DNA of 16,189 nt. Source: an uncultured Lachnospiraceae bacterium. Lineage in GTDB: Bacteria; Bacillota; Clostridia; Lachnospirales; Lachnospiraceae. Both the position numbers and the translations under genes were made by a program. The stretch is from the NCBI GenBank assembly GCA_910588285.1, contig CAJUQB010000019.1, positions 43,199 through 59,387 on the forward strand, written 5' to 3'. Below the pieces are notes generated by a model. That model worked only from the letters and a program-made list of their open reading frames with translations, was not told where the DNA came from and ran no database searches. Each line of letters begins with the position of its first letter. Within the stretch, counting starts at the first letter, position 1. Shown one piece after another: positions 6,751 to 14,545 of this stretch.

Positions 6751-7645
6751 GCAAAATGCCAGATCCGGTAAGAAACTTATAATAGCCATTGTAGTGATCC
6801 TTTTGGCCCTGATCCTGTTCCGGGCCGCCACTGTGATCACCAAGCCCGGCGAGTATCGTGTCATCCGTCAATTCGGCCGGATCGTCCGGGTGGACACTAC
6901 GGAGGATCACCCTTATGGCCTTGGCTTCAAGATCCCCTTCATACAGTCTGATACCTCCATCAGCAAGAAGCTGATGCTGTATGATCTGGCTGCCAGCGAC
7001 GTGATGACCTCTGACAAGAAGTCCATGATCTCCGACTGCTTTGTCCTCTGGCGCATTGAGGATCCGGTGAAGTTCATCCAGAAGCTCAGCGGTTCCACAC
7101 AGAATGCGGAATCCCGGATCAGCTCCAATGTATACAATGCCCTGAAGAACGTTATCAGCAGCCTGACTCAGGAGGAGGTTATCTCCGGCCGTGACGGAGA
7201 GCTGGCAGACCTGCTGACAGAGTCCCTGGGCACCAACCTTGGCTCCTATGGCATCAAGGTGGAGAAGATTGAGACCAAGATGCTGGATCTCCCCAATGAG
7301 AATAAGGATGCCGTATACACCCGTATGATCTCCGAGCGAAATAATATCGCTGCCTCCTACACGGCCCAGGGCGAGCAGAAGGCCCAGGAGATCAAGAATG
7401 ACACGGACGAGCAAACCACTGTCATCCTGGCCCAGGCCCAGAAAACAGCCGACACCACCGTGGCTGAGGGGGAAGCCGAGTACATGCGGATCTTAAGCCA
7501 GGCCTACAATGATGAGGCCAAGGCGGATTTCTACAGCTTTGTGCGGCAGCTGGACGCGGTGAAGGCTACCCTGAGAAACGGCAATAACACCATTGTGCTG
7601 GATAAGGATTCACCCATTGCCAGGCTGTTCTATCAGATCAATTAA
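6743..7645 (+). CDS. hflC: HflC-like SPFH/band 7 membrane protein
   Basis: This 300-residue partner of HflK has a transmembrane helix at about residues 10-30, then an SPFH domain opening with KPGEYRVIRQFGRIVRVD and PYGLGFKIPFIQ. A region follows reading MISERNNIAASYTAQGEQKAQEIKND, the usual HflC signature with the alternating charged helix. It ends in a helix containing FYSFVRQLDAVKATL and a short tail. The ATG at 6743 is preferred because GAAGGAGGT (6727-6735) lies seven bases upstream and the mature N-terminus is short, basic and followed directly by the helix; the frame itself opens earlier, inside hflK. Translation is probably coupled to hflK through the 8-base overlap. It ends the plus-strand unit and converges on rnpB. 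Confidence 0.88.
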   Translation: MNKQNARSGKKLIIAIVVILLALILFRAATVITKPGEYRVIRQFGRIVRVDTTEDHPYGLGFKIPFIQSDTSISKKLMLYDLAASDVMTSDKKSMISDCFVLWRIEDPVKFIQKLSGSTQNAESRISSNVYNALKNVISSLTQEEVISGRDGELADLLTESLGTNLGSYGIKVEKIETKMLDLPNENKDAVYTRMISERNNIAASYTAQGEQKAQEIKNDTDEQTTVILAQAQKTADTTVAEGEAEYMRILSQAYNDEAKADFYSFVRQLDAVKATLRNGNNTIVLDKDSPIARLFYQIN

Positions 7646-7691
7646 ATCAGATCTATATAAATAGGAAATCCGGAGGAATTTCCGATATCAT

Positions 7692-7726
7692 AAAAAAGAA
7701 CCCAGCAGGACGGTAAGCCGGGTTAT
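7692..7726 (-). terminator. Intrinsic terminator formed by the rnpB 3' end
   Basis: On the minus strand AACCCGGC and GCTGGGTT can pair across a 10-base loop (with a G-U pair), followed at once by CTTTTTTA. The hairpin uses bases that belong to the 3' end of RNase P RNA, so termination and the 3' end of the RNA coincide. A further weak hairpin, GGAAAT...ATTTCC at 7664-7683, lies beyond. Confidence 0.55.
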
Positions 7727-8047
7727 GTCGTTGGATGATCATCTGTCTAGGGCAGCCGTCGCCGGCTGCCTCAAGCGACCTACCTAAAGCTGGCGGGCCA
7801 CGTACGCTTTGTTTCGGTCTTGCTTCGGATGGGGTTTACATATGCCCCGCCTGTTACCAGGCGGGCGGTAGTCTCTTACACTGCCCTTCCAACCTTACCG
7901 CTTGCGCGGCGGTATATTTCTGTTGCACTGTCCTTGGAGTCGCCTCCACCGGCCGTTAACCGGCATCCTGCCCTGTGAAGCCCGGACTTTCCTCACCTGC
8001 TGCCTTTCGGCATTGCAGCCGCGATCATCTGTCCTACTTGGTTCTTT
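7697..8047 (-). ncRNA. rnpB: RNase P RNA, bacterial class A
   Basis: The minus strand carries the conserved elements of the RNase P catalytic RNA in order. These are GAGGAAAGTCCGGGCTTCAC near the 5' end, GGTGGAGGCGACTCCAAGG, ACAGAAATATACCGCC, GGTAAGGTTGGAAGGGC, AGAGACTACCGCC, and the 3' conserved CATAACCCGGCTTACCG. RNase P trims the 5' leader of tRNA precursors. The ACAGAAA-ATACCGCC arrangement is of the ancestral class A rather than the Bacillus class B. The ends pair as helix P1 (AAAAGAACC with GGGTTCTTTT). The 3' end is followed by a T-run that, with the hairpin AACCCGGC...GCTGGGTT, probably ends transcription. Exact ends are uncertain by about 10 bases. A strong promoter lies at 8071-8099. 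Confidence 0.95.
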
Positions 8048-8070
8048 TATGCAATTATCAAATCGGATTT

Positions 8071-8099
8071 ATCATATGCCTTTTTTCAAAAAATGTCAA
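8071..8099 (-). promoter_or_regulatory. Strong sigma-A promoter of rnpB
   Basis: On the minus strand TTGACA (8099-8094) and TATGAT (8076-8071) are 17 bases apart, 11 of 12 consensus positions. The -35 box begins three bases after the stop codon of the kinase gene, so rnpB can be expressed independently of the operon. Expected start is near 8064, a little upstream of helix P1. Confidence 0.8.
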
Positions 8100-8101
8100 G
8101 C

Positions 8102-9760
8102 CTATACATTGAAGCAGCTTCCCCCGATAAATTCCCGGAGAATGGAATTCTTCGCCACATCGTCTGACGGCACCGGAAGGAAATAATCCAAAAACTTCAG
8201 CATGCGCTTGGCTTCCATATATTCCGGGCAGTCCTGCCCGATGTGGAACAACAGCGGCTCTGCGTATGTTTTCAAAACAGCAATCTCATAGACCAGTGCG
8301 GAATTGAACATGATATCCGCCTCCTCCTGGAAGGGAAAAATATGACGTTCCTCTCCCCGGCGGACCGAATCCCAGCGGGCAAAGGTCTCCCGGGCCGTAA
8401 TATTCCTGGTCCTGGCATCCCGCACCATCCGCCGGATCAGCCTGCCGTCTGTGGTTGGCAGATTGTTGTGCTCGTCAATGTTCAGCTGGGTCAACGCGCT
8501 GATATAGATCTTGGTCTTGCTGGATCCCGGCAGGGAATAGGACAGCTTGTCGTTGAGTCCGTGAATCCCCTCCAGCACCAGGATATCCTGCTTGCCCAGA
8601 GTCTTGCGATTGCCCCGGTATTCCCGTTTCCCGGTCTTGAAATTATAGGTGGGCATCTCCACCGTCTCGCCATTCATCAGCGCTGTCATATCATGGTTGA
8701 ACAGCTCAATATCAATAGCCTCCAGGCACTCAAAATCATACTCCCCCTTCTCGTCCCTGGGGGTATCCACCCGGTTGACATAATAGTCGTCCAGGGCGAT
8801 GGGATGGGGATGCAGGCCCTGGGCCATCAGCTGGATGGACAGCCGGTGGGAAAAGGAGGTCTTGCCGGATGAAGTAGGGCCTGCGATCATCACAAACTTC
8901 TTATCCGCATTGGTCGCAATCTGCTGGGCAATCTCGCCGATCTTCCGCTCCATCAGCGCCTCCTGCACCAGAATCACATCGCGGATCCCTCCTCTGGCAA
9001 TGGCGTCATTGAGGGCGCCCACCGTATTGACCTCCAGCATGGCGCTCCATTTTGAAGACTCCTTCAGCACGTGAAACAGCTTGTTGTAGGGCTTAAATTC
9101 CTCCACCTGATGGGTATCCTTCCCCGGAAAACAGAGGACAAAGCCTTCGTCATAGAGCTTCAGGTCAAAATAATTCAGATAGCCGGTATCCGGCACCATA
9201 TAGCCATAATAGTAATCCACATAATTCCCAATGCTGTAAATATTCACCCGGGAGCTGCGGCGGTACTTAAAGAGCTTCTCCTTATCCCGCATCCCGTGCT
9301 CCGCAAACAGCTTCACCGCCTCGTCCGTCTGAATGCTGTTCTTCGCAATGGGCCAGGCCTCTGATGCGATCCTGCGCATCTCCTCCCCCAGCTGCTCCAG
9401 GTAGGATTCCGTCACCTGGGTATCCCCCATCAGCTCACAGTAATATGCCTGCCCGATGGAATGCTCCACCCGCACGGAGGTATGGACGCCTGCCTCCCTT
9501 GCCAGATTATACACTGCCCGCTGCATCAGAAGCGTCACGCTGCGGCGGTAAGCCTTCCGTCCCGCATTATCCGCTGTGGTCACAAAAGACAGCTCCCCGT
9601 CCTCGGTAATCTCCCGGTTAAGCTCGCGCAGTCTTCCATTGTACATCACCAGCACAATATCATCTGCATATTGATCCTGAAACTGCTGTGCCACCTGCAA
9701 AAACAATGTGTGCTCCGGATATTTCCGTATCTCATCCTGAATCTTCACCTGGTAAGTCAT
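8102..9760 (-). CDS. Uridine kinase-like nucleoside kinase with N-terminal TGS/ThrRS-like domains
   Basis: The 552-residue product joins two parts. Residues about 1-60 look like a TGS domain, and residues about 65-210 resemble the second additional domain of threonyl-tRNA synthetase (VEHSIGQAYYCEL). From about 285 there is a uridine kinase/phosphoribulokinase-type P-loop kinase with Walker A GPTSSGKT (294-301), the substrate-side LDDYYVNR (323-330) and LVLEGIHGLN (394-403). Such long kinases are common in Clostridia and are annotated as uridine kinase or nucleoside kinase. The true substrate of this subfamily is not settled from sequence; pyrimidine nucleoside phosphorylation would fit with the uracil permease elsewhere in the window. 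The start at 9760 has AGGAAAGGGG seven bases upstream and overlaps trmK by 29 bases. It is the last gene of the operon. Confidence 0.88.
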   Translation of the reverse strand: MTYQVKIQDEIRKYPEHTLFLQVAQQFQDQYADDIVLVMYNGRLRELNREITEDGELSFVTTADNAGRKAYRRSVTLLMQRAVYNLAREAGVHTSVRVEHSIGQAYYCELMGDTQVTESYLEQLGEEMRRIASEAWPIAKNSIQTDEAVKLFAEHGMRDKEKLFKYRRSSRVNIYSIGNYVDYYYGYMVPDTGYLNYFDLKLYDEGFVLCFPGKDTHQVEEFKPYNKLFHVLKESSKWSAMLEVNTVGALNDAIARGGIRDVILVQEALMERKIGEIAQQIATNADKKFVMIAGPTSSGKTSFSHRLSIQLMAQGLHPHPIALDDYYVNRVDTPRDEKGEYDFECLEAIDIELFNHDMTALMNGETVEMPTYNFKTGKREYRGNRKTLGKQDILVLEGIHGLNDKLSYSLPGSSKTKIYISALTQLNIDEHNNLPTTDGRLIRRMVRDARTRNITARETFARWDSVRRGEERHIFPFQEEADIMFNSALVYEIAVLKTYAEPLLFHIGQDCPEYMEAKRMLKFLDYFLPVPSDDVAKNSILREFIGGSCFNV

Positions 9761-10508
9761 ATGTATTCCCCTTTCCTATGTTGTAAAAATCCCAAAGCGC
9801 CTGCTCAATCAGGGCAAGCTCCCCGGCCAGCTCCTCCATCCGCTGTCCTTTTGCCTTCTCTCCCCCATGCTCCTGAAGCTGCCTGCAGATCTCCAGCAGC
9901 AGCTGCTTCCTTGCATTAAGGTATTGGAAGAGCACCGGATGCCGCTGCCTCAACAGCAGGGGTCCAAAGGCCAGCTCAGCGGCAGTATAAGGTCCCGTGC
10001 TTCCGGAACGTACCTGCATCATGGGATAATATTTGCCCTCCTCCAGCACCATATCCTCCCTGGTAATCCGATACCCTTCCTGCCACAGGAACCTGCGGAA
10101 CCCCGGAATCTCCGACTGGGGCTGCAGAGCCAGGGTAACCGCCCCTTCCAGCAGCGGCCTGCCCGCCCTTAGAATCTTCTCCATGGTGGCTCCGCCCATG
10201 CCGGCAATCACAACTGCATCGGCCTCCCCTGGCCGCAATTGCTCCAATCCGTCCGAAAGACGCACCTGTATGTATGGCTCAAGCCTCTGCCGGCTGATAT
10301 GCTCCCTGGCCCTGGCAAGGGGCCCTTCCCGCACATCCATGGCAATGGCCCGGTGGGCGGTTCCCTGCTGCACCAGAAAAATCGACGTATATCCATGGTC
10401 ACATCCAATATCTGCCACACAGCCGCACTCCGGCACCAGGGCGGCTACTGCCTGCAGGCGTTTGGATAATTGTATGCTGCCTTTTTCCATGTTATTCCAA
10501 TCTTCCAT
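9732..10508 (-). CDS. trmK: tRNA (adenine-22-N1)-methyltransferase TrmK
   Basis: This 258-residue class I SAM-dependent methyltransferase matches TrmK (YqfN), which makes m1A22 in the D-loop of certain tRNAs of Gram-positive bacteria. It shows the N-terminal LSKRLQAVAALVP, the SAM motif VADIGCDHGY (31-40), Asp58 after the second strand, and the family-typical VIAGMGGATMEKIL at about 100-113. The C-terminal quarter is a helical, Gln and Glu-rich region, as in the B. subtilis enzyme. Position directly after rpoD is the usual Firmicutes arrangement and supports the call. The ATG at 10508 begins one base after the rpoD stop with GGAG overlapping it. The ATG at 10490 would place the start closer to the conserved LSKRL and is possible. 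Confidence 0.9.
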   Translation of the reverse strand: MEDWNNMEKGSIQLSKRLQAVAALVPECGCVADIGCDHGYTSIFLVQQGTAHRAIAMDVREGPLARAREHISRQRLEPYIQVRLSDGLEQLRPGEADAVVIAGMGGATMEKILRAGRPLLEGAVTLALQPQSEIPGFRRFLWQEGYRITREDMVLEEGKYYPMMQVRSGSTGPYTAAELAFGPLLLRQRHPVLFQYLNARKQLLLEICRQLQEHGGEKAKGQRMEELAGELALIEQALWDFYNIGKGNTYDLPGEDSG

Positions 10509-10509
10509 C

Positions 10510-11619
10510 TTACTCCAGATAGTCCTTCAGCTTGCGGCTTCTGCTGGGATGGCGCAGCTTGCGGAGGGCCTTTGCCTCGATCTGGCGGATCCGCTCCCGG
10601 GTAACGTTGAACTCCTTCCCAACCTCCTCCAGAGTGCGGGCCCTGCCGTCATCCAGGCCAAACCGCAGGCGGAGCACCTTCTGCTCCCGTTCGGTCAAGG
10701 TTCCCAGCACCTCCACCAGCTGCTCCTTCAGAAGGGTAAAGGCAGCAGCATCCGCCGGAACCGGCACATTGTCGTCCTGGATAAAATCGCCCAAATGGCT
10801 GTCCTCCTCCTCCCCGATGGGGGTCTCCAGGGAAACCGGCTCCTGGGAAATCTTCAGGATCTCACGGACACGATCCACAGGCATATTCATCTCCTCCGCA
10901 ATCTCCTCCGGAGAAGGCTCTCTCCCCAGCTCCTGCAGCAGCTGACGGGACACACGGATCAGCTTATTGATGGTCTCCACCATATGCACCGGAATGCGGA
11001 TGGTTCTTGCCTGGTCCGCAATGGCCCTGGTGATGGCCTGCCGGATCCACCAGGTCGCATAGGTCGAAAACTTATAGCCCTTGCGGTAGTCGAACTTCTC
11101 CACCGCCTTAATCAGGCCCAGATTCCCCTCCTGGATCAAATCCAAAAACAGCATGCCGCGGCCCACATAGCGCTTCGCTATGCTGACCACCAGACGCAGG
11201 TTTGCCTCTGCCAAACGTTTCTTGGACTCGGAATCCCCAAGCTCCATGCGCTTTGCAAGCTCGATCTCCTCCTCTGCAGACAGAAGAGGCACCTTACCGA
11301 TCTCCTTTAAGTACATGCGCACAGGATCCTCAATGCTGACGCCGTCCGGGACAGAGAGATCGATCTTTTCAACCTCAATATCCTCCTCATCCACCAGCAG
11401 GATATCCGGATCCACATCATCATCGTCGTCAGAAATACGAAGCACGTCGATGTTATGGGTTTCCAAAAAATCAAGGATCTTCTCGAACTGTTCTGCATTC
11501 AGCTCCAGCTCCTGGAAGAAATCACTGATCTCCTGATACTCCAGAACATTTTTCTTCTTTTTGGCCATAGCCAGCAACTCCTGCAGCTTCTCACTAAACT
11601 TTACTGCCTTTTCTTCCAT
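10510..11619 (-). CDS. rpoD: Housekeeping RNA polymerase sigma factor RpoD (SigA)
   Basis: The 369-residue product is the primary sigma factor, which directs RNA polymerase to TTGACA/TATAAT promoters such as those seen in this window. A region 1.1-like N-terminus (to about 90, with a run of aspartates at 64-68) is followed by region 1.2 from about 98 (DPVRMYLKEIG). Region 2 spans about 139-205 and contains AEANLRLVVSIAKRY and the -10-binding YKFSTYATWWIRQAITRAIAD. Region 3 covers about 210-285, and region 4 ends in the helix-turn-helix LEEVGKEFNVTRERIRQIEAKALRKL. Length matches the Bacillus SigA type without the proteobacterial insert. It lies 36 bases after dnaG, with AAGGA upstream of the ATG, in the classic dnaG-rpoD order. 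Confidence 0.98.
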   Translation of the reverse strand: MEEKAVKFSEKLQELLAMAKKKKNVLEYQEISDFFQELELNAEQFEKILDFLETHNIDVLRISDDDDDVDPDILLVDEEDIEVEKIDLSVPDGVSIEDPVRMYLKEIGKVPLLSAEEEIELAKRMELGDSESKKRLAEANLRLVVSIAKRYVGRGMLFLDLIQEGNLGLIKAVEKFDYRKGYKFSTYATWWIRQAITRAIADQARTIRIPVHMVETINKLIRVSRQLLQELGREPSPEEIAEEMNMPVDRVREILKISQEPVSLETPIGEEEDSHLGDFIQDDNVPVPADAAAFTLLKEQLVEVLGTLTEREQKVLRLRFGLDDGRARTLEEVGKEFNVTRERIRQIEAKALRKLRHPSRSRKLKDYLE

Positions 11620-11655
11620 TTGGTTTCATCCTTCCATTTTAGTTTTATTTTGTCC

Positions 11656-13434
11656 CTATTCGATGGAAATATGCAATTTCTGTATTTCCTGAAGCTTGCG
11701 CTTGTCCGCCACCAGCTTCTGCAGCTCCTTCATATCCGTAGGATCAAGATGCCTGCTCCTGTATGCAATGCTGTTATCCTTGATCCGGATAATGGTTTCC
11801 TTTAATGCCTTTTCTCTCTCCTGCTTTGTCTCGATTTCATGGATCCTGGTGTGGAACAGGGAAGCGGCCTGACGCTGCTCCTCCTCATCGGTGAACATGC
11901 TGATGATCTTTGCCGGATTCACCTGGCCGGCATCATACTGTTCATACAGCAGCTGCGCGATCCTCTGATACTTCTCCTCCGTAAAATCCTCCGGCCCGAT
12001 ATAGGGCCTGACCACCTGAAACAGACGCACATCTTCAATCAGCCAGGTCAGCAGCAGCCTCTGAGACTTATCCATCCCGTCCTCCGGCTTTTTCTTCTCA
12101 TGAATGCCGGATTTCAGAGGCTTCCGTGGGGCTGCCCCTCCCGCCCTGGCCCCCATGTGGTTCACCAGCCTGCGGAGATTCTCGAAGCCGATCTGGTACT
12201 GCCCTGCCACAGCTTCGATGTAGTTCTCCCGCTCCAGCTCCTGGTCGAATTCCAGTAGCCGCCTGGCAACCTCATTGAAAAAGGCTGTTTTACCCTCCGG
12301 ATCCTTCAGGTCGTATTCCCGCCGAAGCACCGAAATCTCGAACAAAAAGCTGTTCTGGGCATGGTCAATCCGCTCCTGGTATGCCTCTGCCCCCAGAGCC
12401 TTGATAAATTCATCCGGGTCCTTGTAGGGCTTCATGTCCACCACCCGGGTCGTCAATCCCGCCTCCTTCAGGATGGGAATCGCCCGGAGGGCTGCCCGCA
12501 CCCCGGCGCCGTCGCTGTCAAAGGTCAGATAGACCTCCTTGGCATAGCGCCGCAGCAGGGCCGCATGACCTTGGGTGAAAGCCGTCCCCAGGGATGCCAC
12601 CGCATTGTCAAACCCTGCCTGATGCAGTGCGATCACATCCATATAGCCCTCGCACAGCAGTATCTGCGGCCGCCTGCTGCTCCTGGCAAGGTTCAGGCCG
12701 TACAGGTTCCTGCTCTTGTCAAACACCTTTGTCTCCGGAGAGTTTAAGTATTTCGGCTCCCCCTCTCCCATCACCCGGCCCCCAAAGCCAATGACCCGGT
12801 TGTTGGCATCCATAATGGGGAACATCGCCCGGTTCCAGAACTTGTCATAGCCTCCCCGTCTCTCATCTATGGTTACAAGGCCAGACTCCTTCAGGATCTC
12901 ATCCTCATAGCCCTGCTGGCGCAGATAGCGGTACAGGTCGTCGCTGTATTTGTTGGAATATCCCAGCCCAAACCGCTTCATGGTCTCCTGGGACAGCTCC
13001 CTGCCGGTCAGATAATCCATGGCGCGCTTTCCCTGCTCCTGGCGCAGCTGCACATAAAAATACCTGGCCGCCACCTTATTGATCTCCAGGATCCGCGAGC
13101 GCTTGTCCGACTCCTGCCGCGCCTTCTCATCAAGCTCCTGTTTGGGCAGCTCAATCCCCGCCCGCTCTGCCAGAAACTGCAGCGCCTCCGGAAAGGAATA
13201 GTTCTCATATTCCATCACAAAGGTCAAGACATTCCCCCCTGCCCCGCAGCCAAAGCAGTAGTACAGCTGTTTCCCCGGCGACACAGAAAAGGAGCCTGTC
13301 TTCTCATTATGGAAGGGACACAGCCCAAAATAGGTGCTGCCCTTTTTCTGCAGCTTTACATAACCGGAAATCACATCCACAATATCATTGCGGGATCGGA
13401 CCTCCTCGATCAAATCATCCGAATAAAATGGCAT
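11656..13434 (-). CDS. dnaG: DNA primase DnaG
   Basis: The 592-residue primase makes RNA primers for lagging-strand and origin replication together with the DnaB-type helicase. The N-terminal CHC2 zinc site is complete: Cys39, His42, Cys60 and Cys63 in CPFHNEKTGSFSV and YCFGCGAGG. The catalytic core contains the GYSNKYSDDLYRYL region. The TOPRIM part carries CEGYMDVIALHQAGF (261-275), the metal-binding DSD at 306-308 and KDPDEF at 338-343. The C-terminal about 150 residues form the less conserved helicase-binding domain. Length is normal. The start has GCAGGTG seven bases upstream and lies 33 bases after the dgt stop, so it is co-transcribed with dgt and rpoD. Confidence 0.98.
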   Translation of the reverse strand: MPFYSDDLIEEVRSRNDIVDVISGYVKLQKKGSTYFGLCPFHNEKTGSFSVSPGKQLYYCFGCGAGGNVLTFVMEYENYSFPEALQFLAERAGIELPKQELDEKARQESDKRSRILEINKVAARYFYVQLRQEQGKRAMDYLTGRELSQETMKRFGLGYSNKYSDDLYRYLRQQGYEDEILKESGLVTIDERRGGYDKFWNRAMFPIMDANNRVIGFGGRVMGEGEPKYLNSPETKVFDKSRNLYGLNLARSSRRPQILLCEGYMDVIALHQAGFDNAVASLGTAFTQGHAALLRRYAKEVYLTFDSDGAGVRAALRAIPILKEAGLTTRVVDMKPYKDPDEFIKALGAEAYQERIDHAQNSFLFEISVLRREYDLKDPEGKTAFFNEVARRLLEFDQELERENYIEAVAGQYQIGFENLRRLVNHMGARAGGAAPRKPLKSGIHEKKKPEDGMDKSQRLLLTWLIEDVRLFQVVRPYIGPEDFTEEKYQRIAQLLYEQYDAGQVNPAKIISMFTDEEEQRQAASLFHTRIHEIETKQEREKALKETIIRIKDNSIAYRSRHLDPTDMKELQKLVADKRKLQEIQKLHISIE

Positions 13435-13467
13435 CTCGATTCACCTGCGTACCTTTGGCATGAAAGC

Positions 13468-14475
13468 TCAATTGATCTGCCATGCCTTCGGCAAAAAATA
13501 TTCTTCAAACTTTGCAATGGCATACTGATCCGTCATACCTGCAATATAATCGCAGACTACCCGGTCCAGCGCCTCCCCCTCTTCAACCATCCTTCTGTAC
13601 TGCCCGGTCAAGAGCTGGGAATGCTCCATATAATAGCAGAACAGACGCTCCAGCAGCTCCTTGGCCTTGGCCTCCTCCCCCTTGGCCACCGGATTCCGGT
13701 ATACATGTATAAACATAAATGCCCGCAGATCCTTCATGGCCTGCTCCACATGGGGAGACATATGTATGTCGCCAGTCCCCTGGCTTGAAATGATCATGTC
13801 GTGAACCATGGTGTCCAGCCGTTCCCTGGTATTCATTCCCAGGACCTGGCGGTATTCCATGGGAATGTCCGCCTCCGAAAGCACCTGGGCGCGGATGGCA
13901 TCGTCTATGTCATGGTTGATATAAGCGATCTTGTCCGAAAAGCGCACAATCTTCCCCTCCGGTGTTGCCGGCTTCCCGCTTGTCTTGTGATTTCGGATAC
14001 CGTCCCGCACCTCCCAGGTCAGGTTCAGCCCCTGTCCGTCCTTCTCCAGCTGCTCCACCACCCGCACGCTCTGCTCATTGTGGCGGAAGCCGCCGGTACA
14101 CAGCTGATTCAGGACAGCCTCCCCTGCATGGCCAAAAGGCGCGTGCCCCAGATCATGGCCCAGTGCAATGGCCTCTGTCAGATCCTCATTCAGCCGCAGG
14201 GCCTTGGCAATGGTTCTGGCATTCTGGGAAACCTCCAGGGTATGGGTCAGCCTGGTCCGGTAATGGTCGCCCCGGGGAGTCAGAAATACCTGTGTCTTAT
14301 GCTTCAGCCTCCGGAAGGCTTTGCAGTGCAGGATCCGATCCCTGTCTCTCTGGAATACCGGACGGATGTCGCACTGCTCCTCCTCCCGCTCTCTCCCTCT
14401 GGATGCATGGCTTAAGGTTGCAAAGGGACTTAAGGAGGACTGCTCTACAAATTCCATGGTCTCTCGTATGGTCAT
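13468..14475 (-). CDS. dgt: Deoxyguanosinetriphosphate triphosphohydrolase-like protein (HD superfamily dNTPase)
   Basis: This 335-residue HD-domain enzyme belongs to the dGTPase-like group, which hydrolyses dNTPs to the nucleoside and triphosphate and so shapes the dNTP pool. The N-terminus has FQRDRDRILHCKAFRRLKHK, then THTLEV with His78, the HD motif GHDLGHAPFGH with His107-Asp108, and DKIAYINHDIDDA with Asp181, completing the H...HD...D metal site. The short length places it in the Gram-positive type rather than the longer E. coli Dgt. It begins GAGGTG upstream of the ATG, 70 bases after the aldo/keto reductase gene, and precedes dnaG as in many Clostridia. True substrate preference among dNTPs cannot be read from the sequence. 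Confidence 0.93.
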   Translation of the reverse strand: MTIRETMEFVEQSSLSPFATLSHASRGREREEEQCDIRPVFQRDRDRILHCKAFRRLKHKTQVFLTPRGDHYRTRLTHTLEVSQNARTIAKALRLNEDLTEAIALGHDLGHAPFGHAGEAVLNQLCTGGFRHNEQSVRVVEQLEKDGQGLNLTWEVRDGIRNHKTSGKPATPEGKIVRFSDKIAYINHDIDDAIRAQVLSEADIPMEYRQVLGMNTRERLDTMVHDMIISSQGTGDIHMSPHVEQAMKDLRAFMFIHVYRNPVAKGEEAKAKELLERLFCYYMEHSQLLTGQYRRMVEEGEALDRVVCDYIAGMTDQYAIAKFEEYFLPKAWQIN

Positions 14476-14545
14476 ACAATCACCTCTACCTTATATATTC
14501 CGTAAGACTTCCGAATTTCCTTCTTTTTTCCCAATTCCGCCTGTG

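Noticed and set aside
5656..6864. 402-residue open frame on the minus strand opposite hflK
   Set aside because: It is fully antisense to a clear hflK gene, has no family motifs and no convincing ribosome binding site; it comes from codon bias of the real gene.
7664..7683. GGAAAT...ATTTCC hairpin after hflC as a terminator
   Set aside because: The stem is short and no T-run follows on the plus strand; it may be only a weak end signal, so it is not listed as a feature of its own.
7735..8186. Two small plus-strand open frames in the 7.7-8.2 kb region
   Set aside because: They lie across the RNase P RNA gene on the opposite strand, which fully explains the conservation of the region.
10033..11310. 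425-residue open frame on the plus strand opposite trmK and rpoD
   Set aside because: It is antisense to two well-identified genes and has low-complexity composition without domain motifs.
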